DNA of 64,000 nucleotides from CAJQQK01 sp963696075 (GCA_963696075.1 CAVOJD010000006.1:248001-312000), one strand, 5' to 3'; positions 46,518 through 56,699 are shown, counted from the first letter of the stretch. The notes: generated by a model not told the origin, from the sequence alone. Numbers and translations are program-made.

Positions 46518-47828
46518 ATGAACTGGATCAGCAACGTCGTCAGGCCGCGCATTCGCAGCTTCCTGACGACAAAACGTGAAATCCCGGACAACATGTGGGT
46601 CAAGTGTCCGGAGACCGGCCAGATGGTCTTCTACAAGGACCTCGAGGCCAATCAATTCGTCGTGCCCGGCTCCGACTATCACATGCGCATGGCCGCCGAC
46701 GCCCGCCTCAAGTCGCTGTTCGACGACGGCGCATTCGAAAAAGTCGCGCTCCCCGAAGCACCGGCCGACCCCCTGAAATTCCGCGACGGCCGCCGCTACA
46801 CCGATCGCATCCGCGATGCCCGTTCAGCGACCGACATGCCCGACGCCGTAACTGTCGGTGAAGGCCTCCTCGATGGCAACAAGGTGGTCGCCGCCGCCCA
46901 GGATTTCCGCTTCATGGGCGGGTCTCTCGGCATGGCGGCGGGCGAGGCTGTCATCGCCGGCATGACCCGCGCCCTCGAGGCCAGGACGCCCTTCATCCTG
47001 TTTGCAGCGTCCGGCGGCGCCCGCATGCAGGAAGGCATCCTCTCCCTCATGCAGATGCCGCGCACGACGATCGCCGTCCAGCGCCTGCGCGAGGCGAACC
47101 TGCCCTATATCGTCGTCCTCACCGATCCGACCACCGGCGGCGTCACGGCGTCCTATGCGATGCTCGGCGATGTCCATATTGCAGAGCCCGGCGCACTGAT
47201 CTGTTTCGCTGGCCCCCGTGTGATCGAGCAGACCATCCGCGAGCAGTTGCCGGAAGGCTTCCAGCGCGCCGAATACCTCCTCGAGCACGGCATGATCGAC
47301 ATGGTCGTCCACCGTCACAAGATGCGCGAGACATTGTCGCGGATCTGCCGTTTGATGATGGCCAACGCCGATCCCGCCTGGCGCGCCGCCCCGCGCGACG
47401 CCCTCCTCCTCGAGGCCCCTGCCGCTGCCGGGCAAGCGGAGGCGGCGGCTCAAAAGCCGAACGGCAAGGACACCGACGCGCCCGCTGCCCCAGAGGCCGG
47501 GAAGTCGCTATCTGCAAGTGACGACAGCGCCGCCAAGGCCCAGAAGGGTGGCAACGGCACGGCTGAGAAAGCCGCCGGTGACGTCAAGGCGGACGACGCC
47601 GAGGCAGCGAAGCCATCGCCGGACGCCAAGGATCTCAAGGTCAAGGCCAATGGGGATGCGGCCGCGGCAGACGCCGCAGACGACAAGGCCGCCGCCAAAG
47701 CCGCCGACGCCAAGGGGCCAGACACCAAGACCCCTGACACCAAGACCCCTGACACCAAGGCCCCCGAAACCAAGGTCAAGGCTGGCGAGGCCGAAAACGT
47801 CAAGAAGTCCGGTGCGGCAACGAAGTAG
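46518..47828 (+). CDS. accD: Acetyl-CoA carboxylase carboxyltransferase beta subunit, with long charged tail
   Basis: AccD is half of the carboxyltransferase that makes malonyl-CoA for fatty acids. Residues 1-290 are the normal enzyme: NWISNVVRPRIRSF, VKCPETGQMVFYKDLEAN (single Cys, so no zinc ribbon, as in other alphaproteobacteria), RMQEGILSLMQMPRT, VLTDPTTGGVTASYAMLGD. From about 300 to 436 a tail rich in Ala, Lys, Asp and Pro is added, with three adjacent PDTK-type repeats near 395-415. The tail is low complexity and probably unfolded. Confidence 0.95.
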   Translation: MNWISNVVRPRIRSFLTTKREIPDNMWVKCPETGQMVFYKDLEANQFVVPGSDYHMRMAADARLKSLFDDGAFEKVALPEAPADPLKFRDGRRYTDRIRDARSATDMPDAVTVGEGLLDGNKVVAAAQDFRFMGGSLGMAAGEAVIAGMTRALEARTPFILFAASGGARMQEGILSLMQMPRTTIAVQRLREANLPYIVVLTDPTTGGVTASYAMLGDVHIAEPGALICFAGPRVIEQTIREQLPEGFQRAEYLLEHGMIDMVVHRHKMRETLSRICRLMMANADPAWRAAPRDALLLEAPAAAGQAEAAAQKPNGKDTDAPAAPEAGKSLSASDDSAAKAQKGGNGTAEKAAGDVKADDAEAAKPSPDAKDLKVKANGDAAAADAADDKAAAKAADAKGPDTKTPDTKTPDTKAPETKVKAGEAENVKKSGAATK

Positions 47829-47889
47829 ACGGCGAATGGGCCTGATCTCGTGACGGGACTGCCGTCCGGGTCGTGCGGGGAAAGCCAAC

Positions 47890-49266
47890 GTGCAAGCAGA
47901 TAGTGACGACAAGGGTCGAGCCACCCGCAGCAAAGCGATGCCGCCGACCAGCACCGAGCTGCTCGCCCGGATGGGCGAACTGCACCCGAAACTGATCGAC
48001 CTGTCCCTGGAGCGCATCGCGATCCTGCTGGAGCGCCTCGGCGCCCCCCATCGCAACCTGCCGCCTGTCATCCATGTTGCCGGCACCAACGGCAAGGGCT
48101 CCACCGTCGCCTTCATGCGCGCCATGCTCGAAGCCGACGGCCGCCGGGTCCACACCTACACCTCGCCCCATCTCGTCGACTTCAACGAACGCATCCGCCT
48201 CGCCCGCGCGCCCGGCGTCTCGAGCGATATCAACGAAGCTGAACTGGTCGACACCCTCTCCCGCGTCATTGAGGCCAACGCGGGCGACCCGATGACCTTC
48301 TTCGAAATGACCACGGCGGCAGCTTTCCTCGCTTTTGCGGAGACCCCGGCGGATGTCGTCCTCCTCGAAGTCGGCCTCGGCGGCCGCCTCGATGCCACCA
48401 ACCTCATTGCGCGTCCCGCCGTCTGTGTCATCACGCCGATCTCCCTCGACCACACCGAGCTGCTCGCCCCGACCGAACCCGGCATCGCCGTCGAAAAGGC
48501 CGGTATCCTCAAGCCCGATGTCCCCGCCGTCATTGCCCCCCAGTCACCCGAGGTCCTCGAGGTGCTCGAACGCATTGGCAAGGAGCGCGGCGCCAAGCTC
48601 TTCATCTGGGGGCGCGATTTCGACGCGTTTGAACAAAGCGGCCGCCTCGTCTACCAGGACGAGAACCGCGTCCTCGATGCCCGCCTGCCGGAACTCCTGG
48701 GCCGCCACCAGATCATCAACGCGGGCCTTGCCATCGCCGCCCTGATCAATGCCGATCTGCCCGATCCCGTCTCCGAAAAGGCGCTTGATCAAGGCCTCGC
48801 CGCCGCCCGCTGGCCCGCGCGCATGTCGCGCCTCAATTCCGGCTCCCTGGCGCAGATCACCGGTGATGCGACCGAGATCTGGCTCGACGGCGGCCACAAC
48901 CCCGCTGCCGGAACGGTGCTCGCCCAATATCTCGCCGAACTTGAAGAGCGCGCCCCGAAGCCGACATTCCTGATCGTCGGCATGATGCAGAAGAAGGACG
49001 TTCAAGGCTTCATCAAACCCTTCCAGGATCTGGTCCGTGAGGTCCTCGCCGTCCCCATTCTTGGCCACGAGAGCGGCGCCCTGGAGGTCGGCCAACTGGC
49101 CGACCGGATTTCCGCCGCGGGCCTCCCCGTGTGCGAGGCAACCGGTGTCCTTGACGCGTTGCGCCAGATCATCGCGGTAGAACCGGGCGAGAAGCGCATC
49201 CTGATCTGCGGCTCGCTCTATCTGGCCGGCAGCGTGCTCGCCTTCGATCGCTGCGGGCCCATCTGA
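47890..49266 (+). CDS. folC: Folylpolyglutamate synthase / dihydrofolate synthase
   Basis: FolC adds glutamate to dihydropteroate and folates. The 458-residue Mur-ligase-type protein has VIHVAGTNGKGSTVAFM (P-loop), SPHLVDFNERIRL, TFFEMTTAAAFLAF, and EVGLGGRLDATN. The start is GTG at 47890; an internal ATG at 47938 is an alternative. It is the third gene of the conserved trpA-accD-folC order. Confidence 0.94.
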   Translation: MQADSDDKGRATRSKAMPPTSTELLARMGELHPKLIDLSLERIAILLERLGAPHRNLPPVIHVAGTNGKGSTVAFMRAMLEADGRRVHTYTSPHLVDFNERIRLARAPGVSSDINEAELVDTLSRVIEANAGDPMTFFEMTTAAAFLAFAETPADVVLLEVGLGGRLDATNLIARPAVCVITPISLDHTELLAPTEPGIAVEKAGILKPDVPAVIAPQSPEVLEVLERIGKERGAKLFIWGRDFDAFEQSGRLVYQDENRVLDARLPELLGRHQIINAGLAIAALINADLPDPVSEKALDQGLAAARWPARMSRLNSGSLAQITGDATEIWLDGGHNPAAGTVLAQYLAELEERAPKPTFLIVGMMQKKDVQGFIKPFQDLVREVLAVPILGHESGALEVGQLADRISAAGLPVCEATGVLDALRQIIAVEPGEKRILICGSLYLAGSVLAFDRCGPI

Positions 49267-49418
49267 TATCCCGCTCAGGGACGTTTCTGGCGGTGTTCTC
49301 CGGCAACGTCCGGCAACGGAACGCCCCTTGCCCCGAAATCGCCGCGCTCCCTCCGAACCAGCGCCCAGAACAGCGCATTCGGTGTCACCAGGCGCAATTG
49401 TTTTTCGGGAGCGGACAA

Positions 49419-50654
49419 ATGATCAATCAGACCTGCACCATGAACCTGCCGGTTTTCGGACCCTCGGCCAGCGCGCGACGTCAGCCGCGCCGGCCCCTGT
49501 GGCGTGCACGCCTTGCAAGCCTGGCCGGCGCGGCGGCAGCCATGGCGGCAAGCCTCACGCTGGCATCCCCCCTTCAGGCGCGCGACGGGTTTGACCTGAC
49601 CGTTTCGGCCCCCTCCATAGCCGAAAATCTCACCGTCTATTTCCTGCACGGCCCGTCCGAACCCGGCCCCGTACCCCTGACCCTGGGTGAAGCGCTGCGC
49701 AAGGATCAGGTTGTCGTCCACGAGACCGGCAACGTCGAGCAGCTCGAAATCGAAAACACCGGCAGCGAAGCGGTATTTGTCCAGGCCGGCGACATCGTCA
49801 AGGGCGGCCGCCAGGATCGCGTCCTGACCGTCTCGCTTCTGATTCCGCCCCGTTCCGGCCGCCTCCCGATCGGCGCCTATTGCGTCGAGCAGGGCCGCTG
49901 GTCACAGCGCGGCGGCGAAAGCGCCAAGAAGTTCGCAAGCGCCGAAGCCCACCTCCCCTCACTTGACGCCAAACGCAGCCTCTATGCCGCAAAACCGGCG
50001 CCCGCCGCGCCCAACCGTCGACCCGTCCGCGGCGGCCGGGCCGCGCAGACTGAGGCCCTTGCCCGGCCGCAAGTCCAGAACCGCGTCGAAACCCTCGACA
50101 ATGTCCTTGGCCGCGTCAGCCAGAATCAGGCCCGCTCCGCCCAGTCGGAGATCTGGGCGAATGTCGCCGAGGTCCAGCGCAAGCTCTCCACGAACCTCGC
50201 AACATCCGTCAAGTCGACGCAGTCGGGCTCCAGCCTGCAGCTGACACTTGAGAACCAGAAACTCGCCGAGACGCGCCAGAAGCTTGTCGCCCAGCTCCTG
50301 CCCAAGGGCACGGCAGCAAATGACATCCGCGGCTACGCCTTCGCCATTAACGGGCGCATCAACTCCGTCGAGGTTTATCCGTCGAACGCCCTGTTCCGGA
50401 AGATGTGGCCGAAACTCCTTCGGGCGAGTGCAACGGAGGCCATCGCAGAGCAGGATCGTGCCGGCACCGCGCCCCCGCCGCCCGCGCCCGCTGACGTCAC
50501 CGCGTTCATCGACGAGGCCGTCAAAGCCAAGAGCGAGCGCGATGACCTCCAGGCGGGCCTGTCGCGAGAGCGCCGCCAGACCGCGCGCACCCTTGCCAAT
50601 GAAACCCGCAAGGCGGACGGCTCGACCGTTCACATGAGCATTCTCGCCCGCTGA
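49419..50654 (+). CDS. Exported ARPP-1 domain protein
   Basis: This 411-residue protein has a basic, hydrophobic N-terminus (LASLAGAAAAMAASLTLASPLQA) that looks like a signal peptide cut near residue 55. The next 180 residues match the ARPP-1 domain: AVFVQAGDIVKGGRQDRVLTVSLLIPP and PIGAYCVEQGRWSQRGGE. The C-terminal part is helical and charged (LENQKLAETRQKLVAQLL). The domain is named from its association with rhodanese-phosphatase proteins; its function is not known. The ATG at 49419 follows GGGAG. Confidence 0.7.
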   Translation: MINQTCTMNLPVFGPSASARRQPRRPLWRARLASLAGAAAAMAASLTLASPLQARDGFDLTVSAPSIAENLTVYFLHGPSEPGPVPLTLGEALRKDQVVVHETGNVEQLEIENTGSEAVFVQAGDIVKGGRQDRVLTVSLLIPPRSGRLPIGAYCVEQGRWSQRGGESAKKFASAEAHLPSLDAKRSLYAAKPAPAAPNRRPVRGGRAAQTEALARPQVQNRVETLDNVLGRVSQNQARSAQSEIWANVAEVQRKLSTNLATSVKSTQSGSSLQLTLENQKLAETRQKLVAQLLPKGTAANDIRGYAFAINGRINSVEVYPSNALFRKMWPKLLRASATEAIAEQDRAGTAPPPPAPADVTAFIDEAVKAKSERDDLQAGLSRERRQTARTLANETRKADGSTVHMSILAR

Positions 50655-50784
50655 CACCTTCCACCTGCAACTGGGCACCTGTCGCCGCTGTCGCTGATGC
50701 GATTGCGGCGACAGCGGTCGTATCCCTCGACGGCGGTCTGCTTTAGTCTCCGTGGCCGAACCGAAACCATCAACGAGGCCGGCT

Positions 50785-51168
50785 ATGAAAACCATCAACC
50801 CCGAGACCACTGCCAAGCCCGCATCCAACTACGCCCACGGCGTCGTCCACCCGCTCTCCGGTGAACGCCTGATCATCTCCGGTCAGGTCGGCAACAAGCC
50901 CGACGGCACCATGGAAGACGGCCTCGAGGCCCAGACCGAACGCGCTTTCCAGAACGTCTTCGCGGTCCTCGAGGCGGCAGGCTTCGAGAAGCAACACCTC
51001 GTCCGCCTCATCGTCTACGTCACCGAACCAGGCCGCGTCGCCGTCTACCGCGAAACCCGCGACCGCCTGCTTGAGGGCCACTGCTGCGCCAACACCTACA
51101 TCGAAGTACCCGGCCTGGCGGCCCCCGGCTGGCTCGTCGAGATCGAGGGCGAGGCGATCAAATCCTGA
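50785..51168 (+). CDS. RidA family protein
   Basis: This 127-residue protein has SNYAHGVVHPLSGERLIISGQVGNKPDG at the N-terminus and CCANTYIEVPGLAAPGWLVEIEGEA near the C-terminus. The catalytic arginine position of RidA deaminases (ART) is occupied by N in CANT. It lies 16 bases before the DUF1272 gene, with a good ribosome-binding site there, so the two may form a small transcript. Confidence 0.8.
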   Translation: MKTINPETTAKPASNYAHGVVHPLSGERLIISGQVGNKPDGTMEDGLEAQTERAFQNVFAVLEAAGFEKQHLVRLIVYVTEPGRVAVYRETRDRLLEGHCCANTYIEVPGLAAPGWLVEIEGEAIKS

Positions 51169-51186
51169 TCCCGAAGGAGGTACGCG

Positions 51187-51432
51187 ATGCTGCAACTCAA
51201 ACCGAACTGCGAATGCTGCGACAAGGACCTGCCCCCTGACGCAGCCGACGCCTTGATCTGCTCCTTCGAGTGCACCTTCTGTGCAGATTGTGCCCGCGAT
51301 CGCTTGCCCGACGGACGATGCCCGAACTGCGGCGGTGAACTCGTCCGCCGGCCGGTCCGCCCCGCCGAGAAGCTCTCCCGCTTCCCGGCAGCGCCCGACC
51401 GTGTTCTCAAGCCCCATCCGTTCTGCGCTTGA
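51187..51432 (+). CDS. DUF1272 family protein
   Basis: This 81-residue protein is cysteine-rich, with nine cysteines in the first 50 residues (PNCECCDKDLPP, CSFECTFCADCARD, CPNCGGE). It is the DUF1272 family, probably a zinc-binding protein. GAAGGAGG lies 6 bases before the ATG. The function is not known. Confidence 0.9.
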   Translation: MLQLKPNCECCDKDLPPDAADALICSFECTFCADCARDRLPDGRCPNCGGELVRRPVRPAEKLSRFPAAPDRVLKPHPFCA

Positions 51433-51435
51433 GCG

Positions 51436-53076
51436 TTATTGCAATGGGCCGGGGGCGGTCTCCCCCCCGGCCATTGCGTGATCGCGCGGCCGGGCTAGTC
51501 GGATCGTATCGAACTTGATCTGGTTATCGGCCCGGACCGCCGTCTTGATCCTGGCCGACATCGCCCAGGCAAGCGCCTGTTGATGGAGCGGAATGAAGCC
51601 CACATCCTCGTGGATAATCCGAAAGGCCTTGAGCATCAGTTGGTCGCGCCGCTCGGTGACGCCTTCCGTCAACGCTTGCCGCGTCAGGCGATCAACGTCG
51701 TCGTTGCAATAGCCGCCGAGATTGAAGCGCGCGCCGTTGCCGGCCGCGTCGCGGCAGCGGGCGAGGTTGTGGAGCACATTCCACGCATCGATCGCTCCCG
51801 GCGTCCACCCGAGCAGGTTGAAGGCGCTGTCATAGCCGCCGCCCGAGAGCACCTTCTTGAAGTAAAGCGCCTTCGGCTGTGAATTGAGACGCACCCGAAT
51901 GCCGACATTGGCAAGCATCTGGACGACCGCAAGGCAGATCTGTTCGTCGTTGACGTAGCGGTTGTTCGGACAATCCATCGCGACATCGAAGCCGCCCGCA
52001 TAGCCAGCCGCCTCCAGCAATCGGCGCGCCCGCACGGGATCATGGGCCCGCCGGTCGATCTTCGCGATGCCCGGCAGCACCAGTGGCGAGACCAGCGAGG
52101 CGGCCGGCACCGATTGGCCACGCATCACCACGCGCCGGATCGTGTCGATGTCGATCGCATGCGAAACCGCTTCGCGCACGCGCCGGTCCTTGAACGGATT
52201 GGGCGTGCCGGGTGCAGCGCCGACGAGGGTCTCGCGCATCTGGTCCATGTTGAGAAAGATCGTTCGAAGCTCCGGCCCCGTCAGCGTCTTGAAGCCGGGC
52301 GTTTTGGAGAAGCGCACCAGATCCTGCACCGGCGCTGGCACAATGACATCGACCTGCCCGGCAAGCAGCGCGGCGGTTCGCGTTTGTGCATTTTCGAGCG
52401 TGAAGAGGTCGACCTGCTCGACCATCCGGGCATCGCGCCCCCACCACGCATCATTGCGCTCGAACCGCATGATGCGCCCGGGCTCATGCGACAGGACCCG
52501 ATACGCACCGGTGCCGTTGGCGGGCAACGCTGGTGTGGGATCAGCGCTCGCCATCGGCGCCGTCAATCCATGCCGCACGGCCCATTGCCGCGACATGATC
52601 AGCAGGCTTTCCCAGTCGGCCGGCAGGACCGGGTTTGGCTCTGTCAGATGAACATCGAACGTGTAGCGATCGACCGCCGAGAACTGCGCGCCATCCGGAA
52701 TGCGGCCCTTCATCTGTGATCCAGCCATGCGCGCGCGCTCGAACGTGAAGACCACGTCGTCGGCACTGAAGGGCGAGCCGTCGTGGAATGTCACGCCCCG
52801 CCGGAGATGAAATCGCCAGTGTCGTGGCGTGAGTGTCTCCCAATGGGTGGCAAGCCCAGGCTTGAGGCGCAGTTGCGAGTCCCGCCGAACCAGGCCCTCC
52901 ATGACATTGGAAAGAACGCCAAGCGTCAGCGTCTCATTCAGCACATGCGGGTCCAACCGGGCGATATCACCCTGAACCGCAATCCGCACACGGCTTTCCG
53001 CGTGCGCCTCGGTCCCAATCAGGGTGGCCAGAACGGCCGAAACAAAAAATGCGCGCAAATATCCGACATGAAACAT
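51436..53076 (-). CDS. Peptide/nickel-type ABC transporter substrate-binding protein
   Basis: This 546-residue periplasmic protein has a signal peptide (residues 1-26, ending in EAHAES) and the family 5 solute-binding fold: DPHVLNETLTLGVLSNVMEGLVRRD, HWRFHLRRGVTFHDGSPFSADDVVFTFERA. It binds oligopeptides or similar solutes and delivers them to an ABC permease, but no permease or ATPase gene is in the window. The ATG at 53076 gives the natural signal peptide. The gene is divergent from the dehydratase gene. Confidence 0.88.
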   Translation of the reverse strand: MFHVGYLRAFFVSAVLATLIGTEAHAESRVRIAVQGDIARLDPHVLNETLTLGVLSNVMEGLVRRDSQLRLKPGLATHWETLTPRHWRFHLRRGVTFHDGSPFSADDVVFTFERARMAGSQMKGRIPDGAQFSAVDRYTFDVHLTEPNPVLPADWESLLIMSRQWAVRHGLTAPMASADPTPALPANGTGAYRVLSHEPGRIMRFERNDAWWGRDARMVEQVDLFTLENAQTRTAALLAGQVDVIVPAPVQDLVRFSKTPGFKTLTGPELRTIFLNMDQMRETLVGAAPGTPNPFKDRRVREAVSHAIDIDTIRRVVMRGQSVPAASLVSPLVLPGIAKIDRRAHDPVRARRLLEAAGYAGGFDVAMDCPNNRYVNDEQICLAVVQMLANVGIRVRLNSQPKALYFKKVLSGGGYDSAFNLLGWTPGAIDAWNVLHNLARCRDAAGNGARFNLGGYCNDDVDRLTRQALTEGVTERRDQLMLKAFRIIHEDVGFIPLHQQALAWAMSARIKTAVRADNQIKFDTIRLARPRDHAMAGGETAPGPLQ

Positions 53077-53389
53077 AGTCAAGTATCCTATGGGCTGGGT
53101 CGATGGCGCCGAGAGTGCGCGCGCGCCGCTCGAAAAACCTTAACGCGGCGGGATAGAATGGCGGACTGGTTGTCGCGCAATGAAGCTGTCCTGGCGGATT
53201 TATGGCAACTTGTGCGCGTTGCCGGCGACGCGCGGGTGGTCCTGATGCGTCTCAATCGGCCGTGTGTGCTATTTCATCAGTTCATTTGGCCGCTGAAACG
53301 CCTTATGCTCCCGACCCAATCGCACCCGCCGTCCAACCAGCGGCAACAACCCAAAAAAATGCCGAGAGCGAGAGGCCCAAGGAAACCCC
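53077..53389. other. Divergent spacer between substrate-binding protein and dehydratase genes
   Basis: This 313-base spacer should hold both promoters. I see no clear -35/-10 pair and no operator dyad. An open frame across it on the plus strand (start near 53158) has no conserved sequence and would overlap the dehydratase start. Confidence 0.4.
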
Positions 53390-55195
53390 ATGCCAACGAC
53401 CCCGACCGATGCACAACGCCAGAAACTGCGCTCCAAAGCCTGGTTCGACAATCCCGCCAACGCGGACATGACGGCGCTGTATCTCGAGCGCACGATGAAC
53501 TTCGGCCTCACCCTCGAAGAACTCCAGTCCGGCAAGCCTGTGATCGGCATCGCCCAGTCCGGCTCCGACCTTTCGCCCTGCAATCGTCACCACATCTTCC
53601 TGGCCGAACGCGTCCGTGAGGGCATCCGTGAAGCCGGCGGCATTTGCTTTGAATTTCCCGTCCACCCGATCCAGGAAACCTGCAAGCGCCCCACCGCCGG
53701 CCTTGACCGCAACCTCGCCTACCTGAGCCTCGTCGAGACGCTCTACGGCTACCCGATTGACGGCGTCGTCCTCACCACAGGTTGCGACAAGACCACGCCC
53801 GCCCAGATCATGGCGGCGGCAACCGTCGACCTGCCCGCCATCGTGCTGTCCGGCGGGCCCATGCTGAACGGCTGGTTCAAGGGCGAGCGCACCGGCTCCG
53901 GCACGATCGTGTGGAAGGCCCGCGAGATGATGGCCCGTGGCGAGATCGACTATAAGGGCTTCGCCGAACTCGTCGCCTCCTCCGCCCCCTCCGCCGGCCA
54001 CTGCAACACGATGGGCACGGCCTCGACGATGAACTCGCTCGCCGAAGCCCTCGGCATGAGCCTGCCCGGCTGCGCCGCGATCCCCGCGCCCTACCGCGAG
54101 CGCCAGCAGATGTCGTATGAGACCGGCAAACGCATCGTCGACATGGTCTGGGAAGACCTCCGCCCCTCCCACATTCTGACGCGTGAGGCGTTCGAGAACG
54201 CGATCGTCGTCAACTCCGCTATTGGCGGGTCAACCAACGCGCCGATCCACTTGAACGCGATCGCCCGCCACATCGGCGTCGAACTCGACAACGATGACTG
54301 GGAAAAGATCGGCCATGACGTGCCGCTTCTGGTCAACATGCAGCCGGCCGGTGAATATCTCGGCGAGGAATACCACCGCGCCGGCGGCGTTCCCGCCGTC
54401 GTCGCCGAACTGATCGCCAAGGGCCGCATCAAGCCCGCCGGCACGGTCAACGGCAAGACCCTCATCGAGAATTGTGAGGGCCGTTTCGCCGAAGACCGCG
54501 ACGTCATCAAGCCTTACGACGCCCCGATGGTCCCGGCCGCAGGCTTCCTCAACCTCAAGGGCAACCTCTTCGACAGCGCCATCATGAAGACGTCCGTCAT
54601 CTCGGATGAATTCCGCCAGCGCTACCTCTCGAACCCCGATGACCCCAACGCCTTTGAAGGCCGCGCCATCGTCTTCGACGGTCCTGAGGACTACCACCAC
54701 CGCATCGACGATCCGGCCCTCGAGATCGACGAGCATTGCGTCCTCTTCATGCGCGGCGCCGGCCCGATCGGCTATCCGGGGGCTGCCGAAGTGGTCAACA
54801 TGCGCGCCCCCACCCACCTCCTCAAGCGCGGGATCACGTCGCTGGCCTGCATCGGCGACGGTCGCCAGTCGGGCACGTCCGGCTCACCATCAATTCTGAA
54901 CGCCTCACCCGAGGCGGCCTCGGGCGGCGGCCTCGCCGTCCTGCGCACCGGCGACCGTGTTCGCATCGACCTTGCAAAGCGCACCGCCGACATCCTGATC
55001 AGCGACGAGGAATTGGCCGCCCGTCACGCCGAACTGAAGGCTGCCGGCGGCTACAAGTATCCCGATCACCAGACGCCGTGGCAGGAGATCCAGCGCGGCA
55101 TCGTCGACGAATTGTCCCACGGCATGGTCCTCAAGCCGGCCGTGAAGTACCAGAGAATTGCCGAGACCAAGGGCTTGCCGCGCGACAACCACTGA
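53390..55195 (+). CDS. IlvD/Edd-family sugar-acid dehydratase
   Basis: This 601-residue enzyme belongs to the Fe-S dehydratases. KAWFDNPANADMTALYLER and SGSDLSPCNRHH are characteristic of the arabonate/xylonate branch, not of dihydroxyacid dehydratase. Cluster cysteines lie in SPCNRH, TTGCDKT and SAGHCNTMG. GDGRQSGTSGSPSILN is the C-terminal swivel motif. It probably dehydrates a pentonate or related sugar acid in an oxidative pentose pathway; other steps are not in the window. Confidence 0.88.
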   Translation: MPTTPTDAQRQKLRSKAWFDNPANADMTALYLERTMNFGLTLEELQSGKPVIGIAQSGSDLSPCNRHHIFLAERVREGIREAGGICFEFPVHPIQETCKRPTAGLDRNLAYLSLVETLYGYPIDGVVLTTGCDKTTPAQIMAAATVDLPAIVLSGGPMLNGWFKGERTGSGTIVWKAREMMARGEIDYKGFAELVASSAPSAGHCNTMGTASTMNSLAEALGMSLPGCAAIPAPYRERQQMSYETGKRIVDMVWEDLRPSHILTREAFENAIVVNSAIGGSTNAPIHLNAIARHIGVELDNDDWEKIGHDVPLLVNMQPAGEYLGEEYHRAGGVPAVVAELIAKGRIKPAGTVNGKTLIENCEGRFAEDRDVIKPYDAPMVPAAGFLNLKGNLFDSAIMKTSVISDEFRQRYLSNPDDPNAFEGRAIVFDGPEDYHHRIDDPALEIDEHCVLFMRGAGPIGYPGAAEVVNMRAPTHLLKRGITSLACIGDGRQSGTSGSPSILNASPEAASGGGLAVLRTGDRVRIDLAKRTADILISDEELAARHAELKAAGGYKYPDHQTPWQEIQRGIVDELSHGMVLKPAVKYQRIAETKGLPRDNH

Positions 55196-55270
55196 CACCG
55201 CCGGCAAGCGACAACCGAGCCGCAGCCCGCAGGGGACGGGCTGCGCTGCACCAGAAACGGGGCGAGAACG

Positions 55271-56677
55271 ATGCACTCTTCCGGGTGTGCCGCATTCGAC
55301 TACGACGTCCGGCGTCTGGTTGCGCTTGTCGAGCGTGAACCGCGGACGACGGCGGAACTCGAGGCGTTGCTGGACGCCATCTACCGGCAGGTTTTCGCCG
55401 TCGACTTCGCCCGCTATGACCTTGTTCGCCTTCGGGCTGCGGTCCCGGAGATACTTGACGATTTTTTCGACGTGCGTCTGGCTTTACGCGAACGCATAGC
55501 CGACTGGCGCGAAGCCGGCGTCCTGACCGCTGCCGCCACCGATCGCCTGCGCGACTGCTTTCGCGCGCTCAGATACGCAACCGATCTGATCGGCGAGCTG
55601 AGCAACGGCTTCAAGGCGAGGCGCCTTGGCACCTCACGGCGGATCGCCTTCGCCGAGGGCACGCTGTTTCATCCGGACCTGAGGGACGAGCGGCGCCACA
55701 ACTTCCACTCCGGCGACATTCTCCTGGTGCGCGGCACAATTCATAACTCCGCCGCCATCGCCCGTATCGGCGACGTCGACTCGCAGTTCTCCCATGCAGC
55801 CATGATCTACATCGACAAGCGCGGCCGCCAATACGTCGTCGAGGCATTGATCGCGGAGGGCGCGACCTACGGCACCCTTCACCATGCGCTCTCCCACAAT
55901 CTCGGCCGCGCCGTGGTGTTCCGTCACCCCGACGCCGACCTCGCCCACCACGCCGCCGAAGCCATGTTCCGGCGCGTTCGCAAGTCGCGCGGCCTGTTCG
56001 CCCGCCGCATCCCCTACGACTTCTCGATGGAACTCGACGTTGCTGACCGCCTCTTCTGCTCGAAGCTGATCCGCCTCGCCTATGCCGAGGCGAGCGGCAA
56101 TCGTTTCATCATGCCAGCCTTCCCGACCCGCTTCGATCATGCGTCGAAGGATTTCCTCGATCGCATCGGCGTCACGGCTCGCGAGACCTTCGCACCAGGC
56201 GACATGGAACTCGAGCCAGCCCTCGATGCGGTTGCCGAGTGGCGCGACTACGACCGCACCTCGAACCTGCGCCTGCAGGATTTCGTCATGGTCAAGCTGT
56301 TCGAGTGGATGGAGCGGGACGGCTATATCTTCGAGGAGACGCCGTGGATTCGCTTCCTGTCCACGATGGGCCGCATGACGGCTTATTTCCCTTGGCCGCT
56401 CAAGTCGCTTGTTGCCAGGCTTGCCCCCAAGATTCCGATGTCAATGAAGCGCGAAACGGTCGCAGCGATCACCATGCTGCACCTCACCGCCGAACCGCTC
56501 TTCAAGGAGCTGCAAAGGCTCGAACGTGAATCGGTACGCGAGAGAGGCTATCCCCTCCATCCACGCGAAATCCTCACCCACCTCGAAAACATCCGCCGCG
56601 ACGCGCCCGACCGTATTGGTTATCTGCAAAGCCCGGGCAATCCCGCACTGATTGCCCCCCGCTCCCAGACCGCCTGA
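55271..56677 (+). CDS. YiiX/permuted papain-like (C92) peptidase-family protein
   Basis: This 468-residue protein has a permuted NlpC/P60 (papain-like) domain in the middle: HSGDILLVRG near 155-165, FSHAAMIYIDKRGRQYVVEAL (active-site histidine) and DVADRLFCSKLIRLAYAE (active-site cysteine near 268). Helical segments flank it. Members cleave amide or ester bonds of lipids and peptides; the YiiX group is poorly studied. The helical C-terminus has no transmembrane motif. It ends just before repeat cluster C. Confidence 0.75.
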   Translation: MHSSGCAAFDYDVRRLVALVEREPRTTAELEALLDAIYRQVFAVDFARYDLVRLRAAVPEILDDFFDVRLALRERIADWREAGVLTAAATDRLRDCFRALRYATDLIGELSNGFKARRLGTSRRIAFAEGTLFHPDLRDERRHNFHSGDILLVRGTIHNSAAIARIGDVDSQFSHAAMIYIDKRGRQYVVEALIAEGATYGTLHHALSHNLGRAVVFRHPDADLAHHAAEAMFRRVRKSRGLFARRIPYDFSMELDVADRLFCSKLIRLAYAEASGNRFIMPAFPTRFDHASKDFLDRIGVTARETFAPGDMELEPALDAVAEWRDYDRTSNLRLQDFVMVKLFEWMERDGYIFEETPWIRFLSTMGRMTAYFPWPLKSLVARLAPKIPMSMKRETVAAITMLHLTAEPLFKELQRLERESVRERGYPLHPREILTHLENIRRDAPDRIGYLQSPGNPALIAPRSQTA

Positions 56678-56699
56678 AAAATCCCCCAACGCCGCCCCT

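Noticed and set aside
53158..53389. Open frame starting MADWLSRNEAVLADLW in the dehydratase upstream region
   Set aside because: The frame runs on through the dehydratase start in another frame and loses coding character; it is a shadow.
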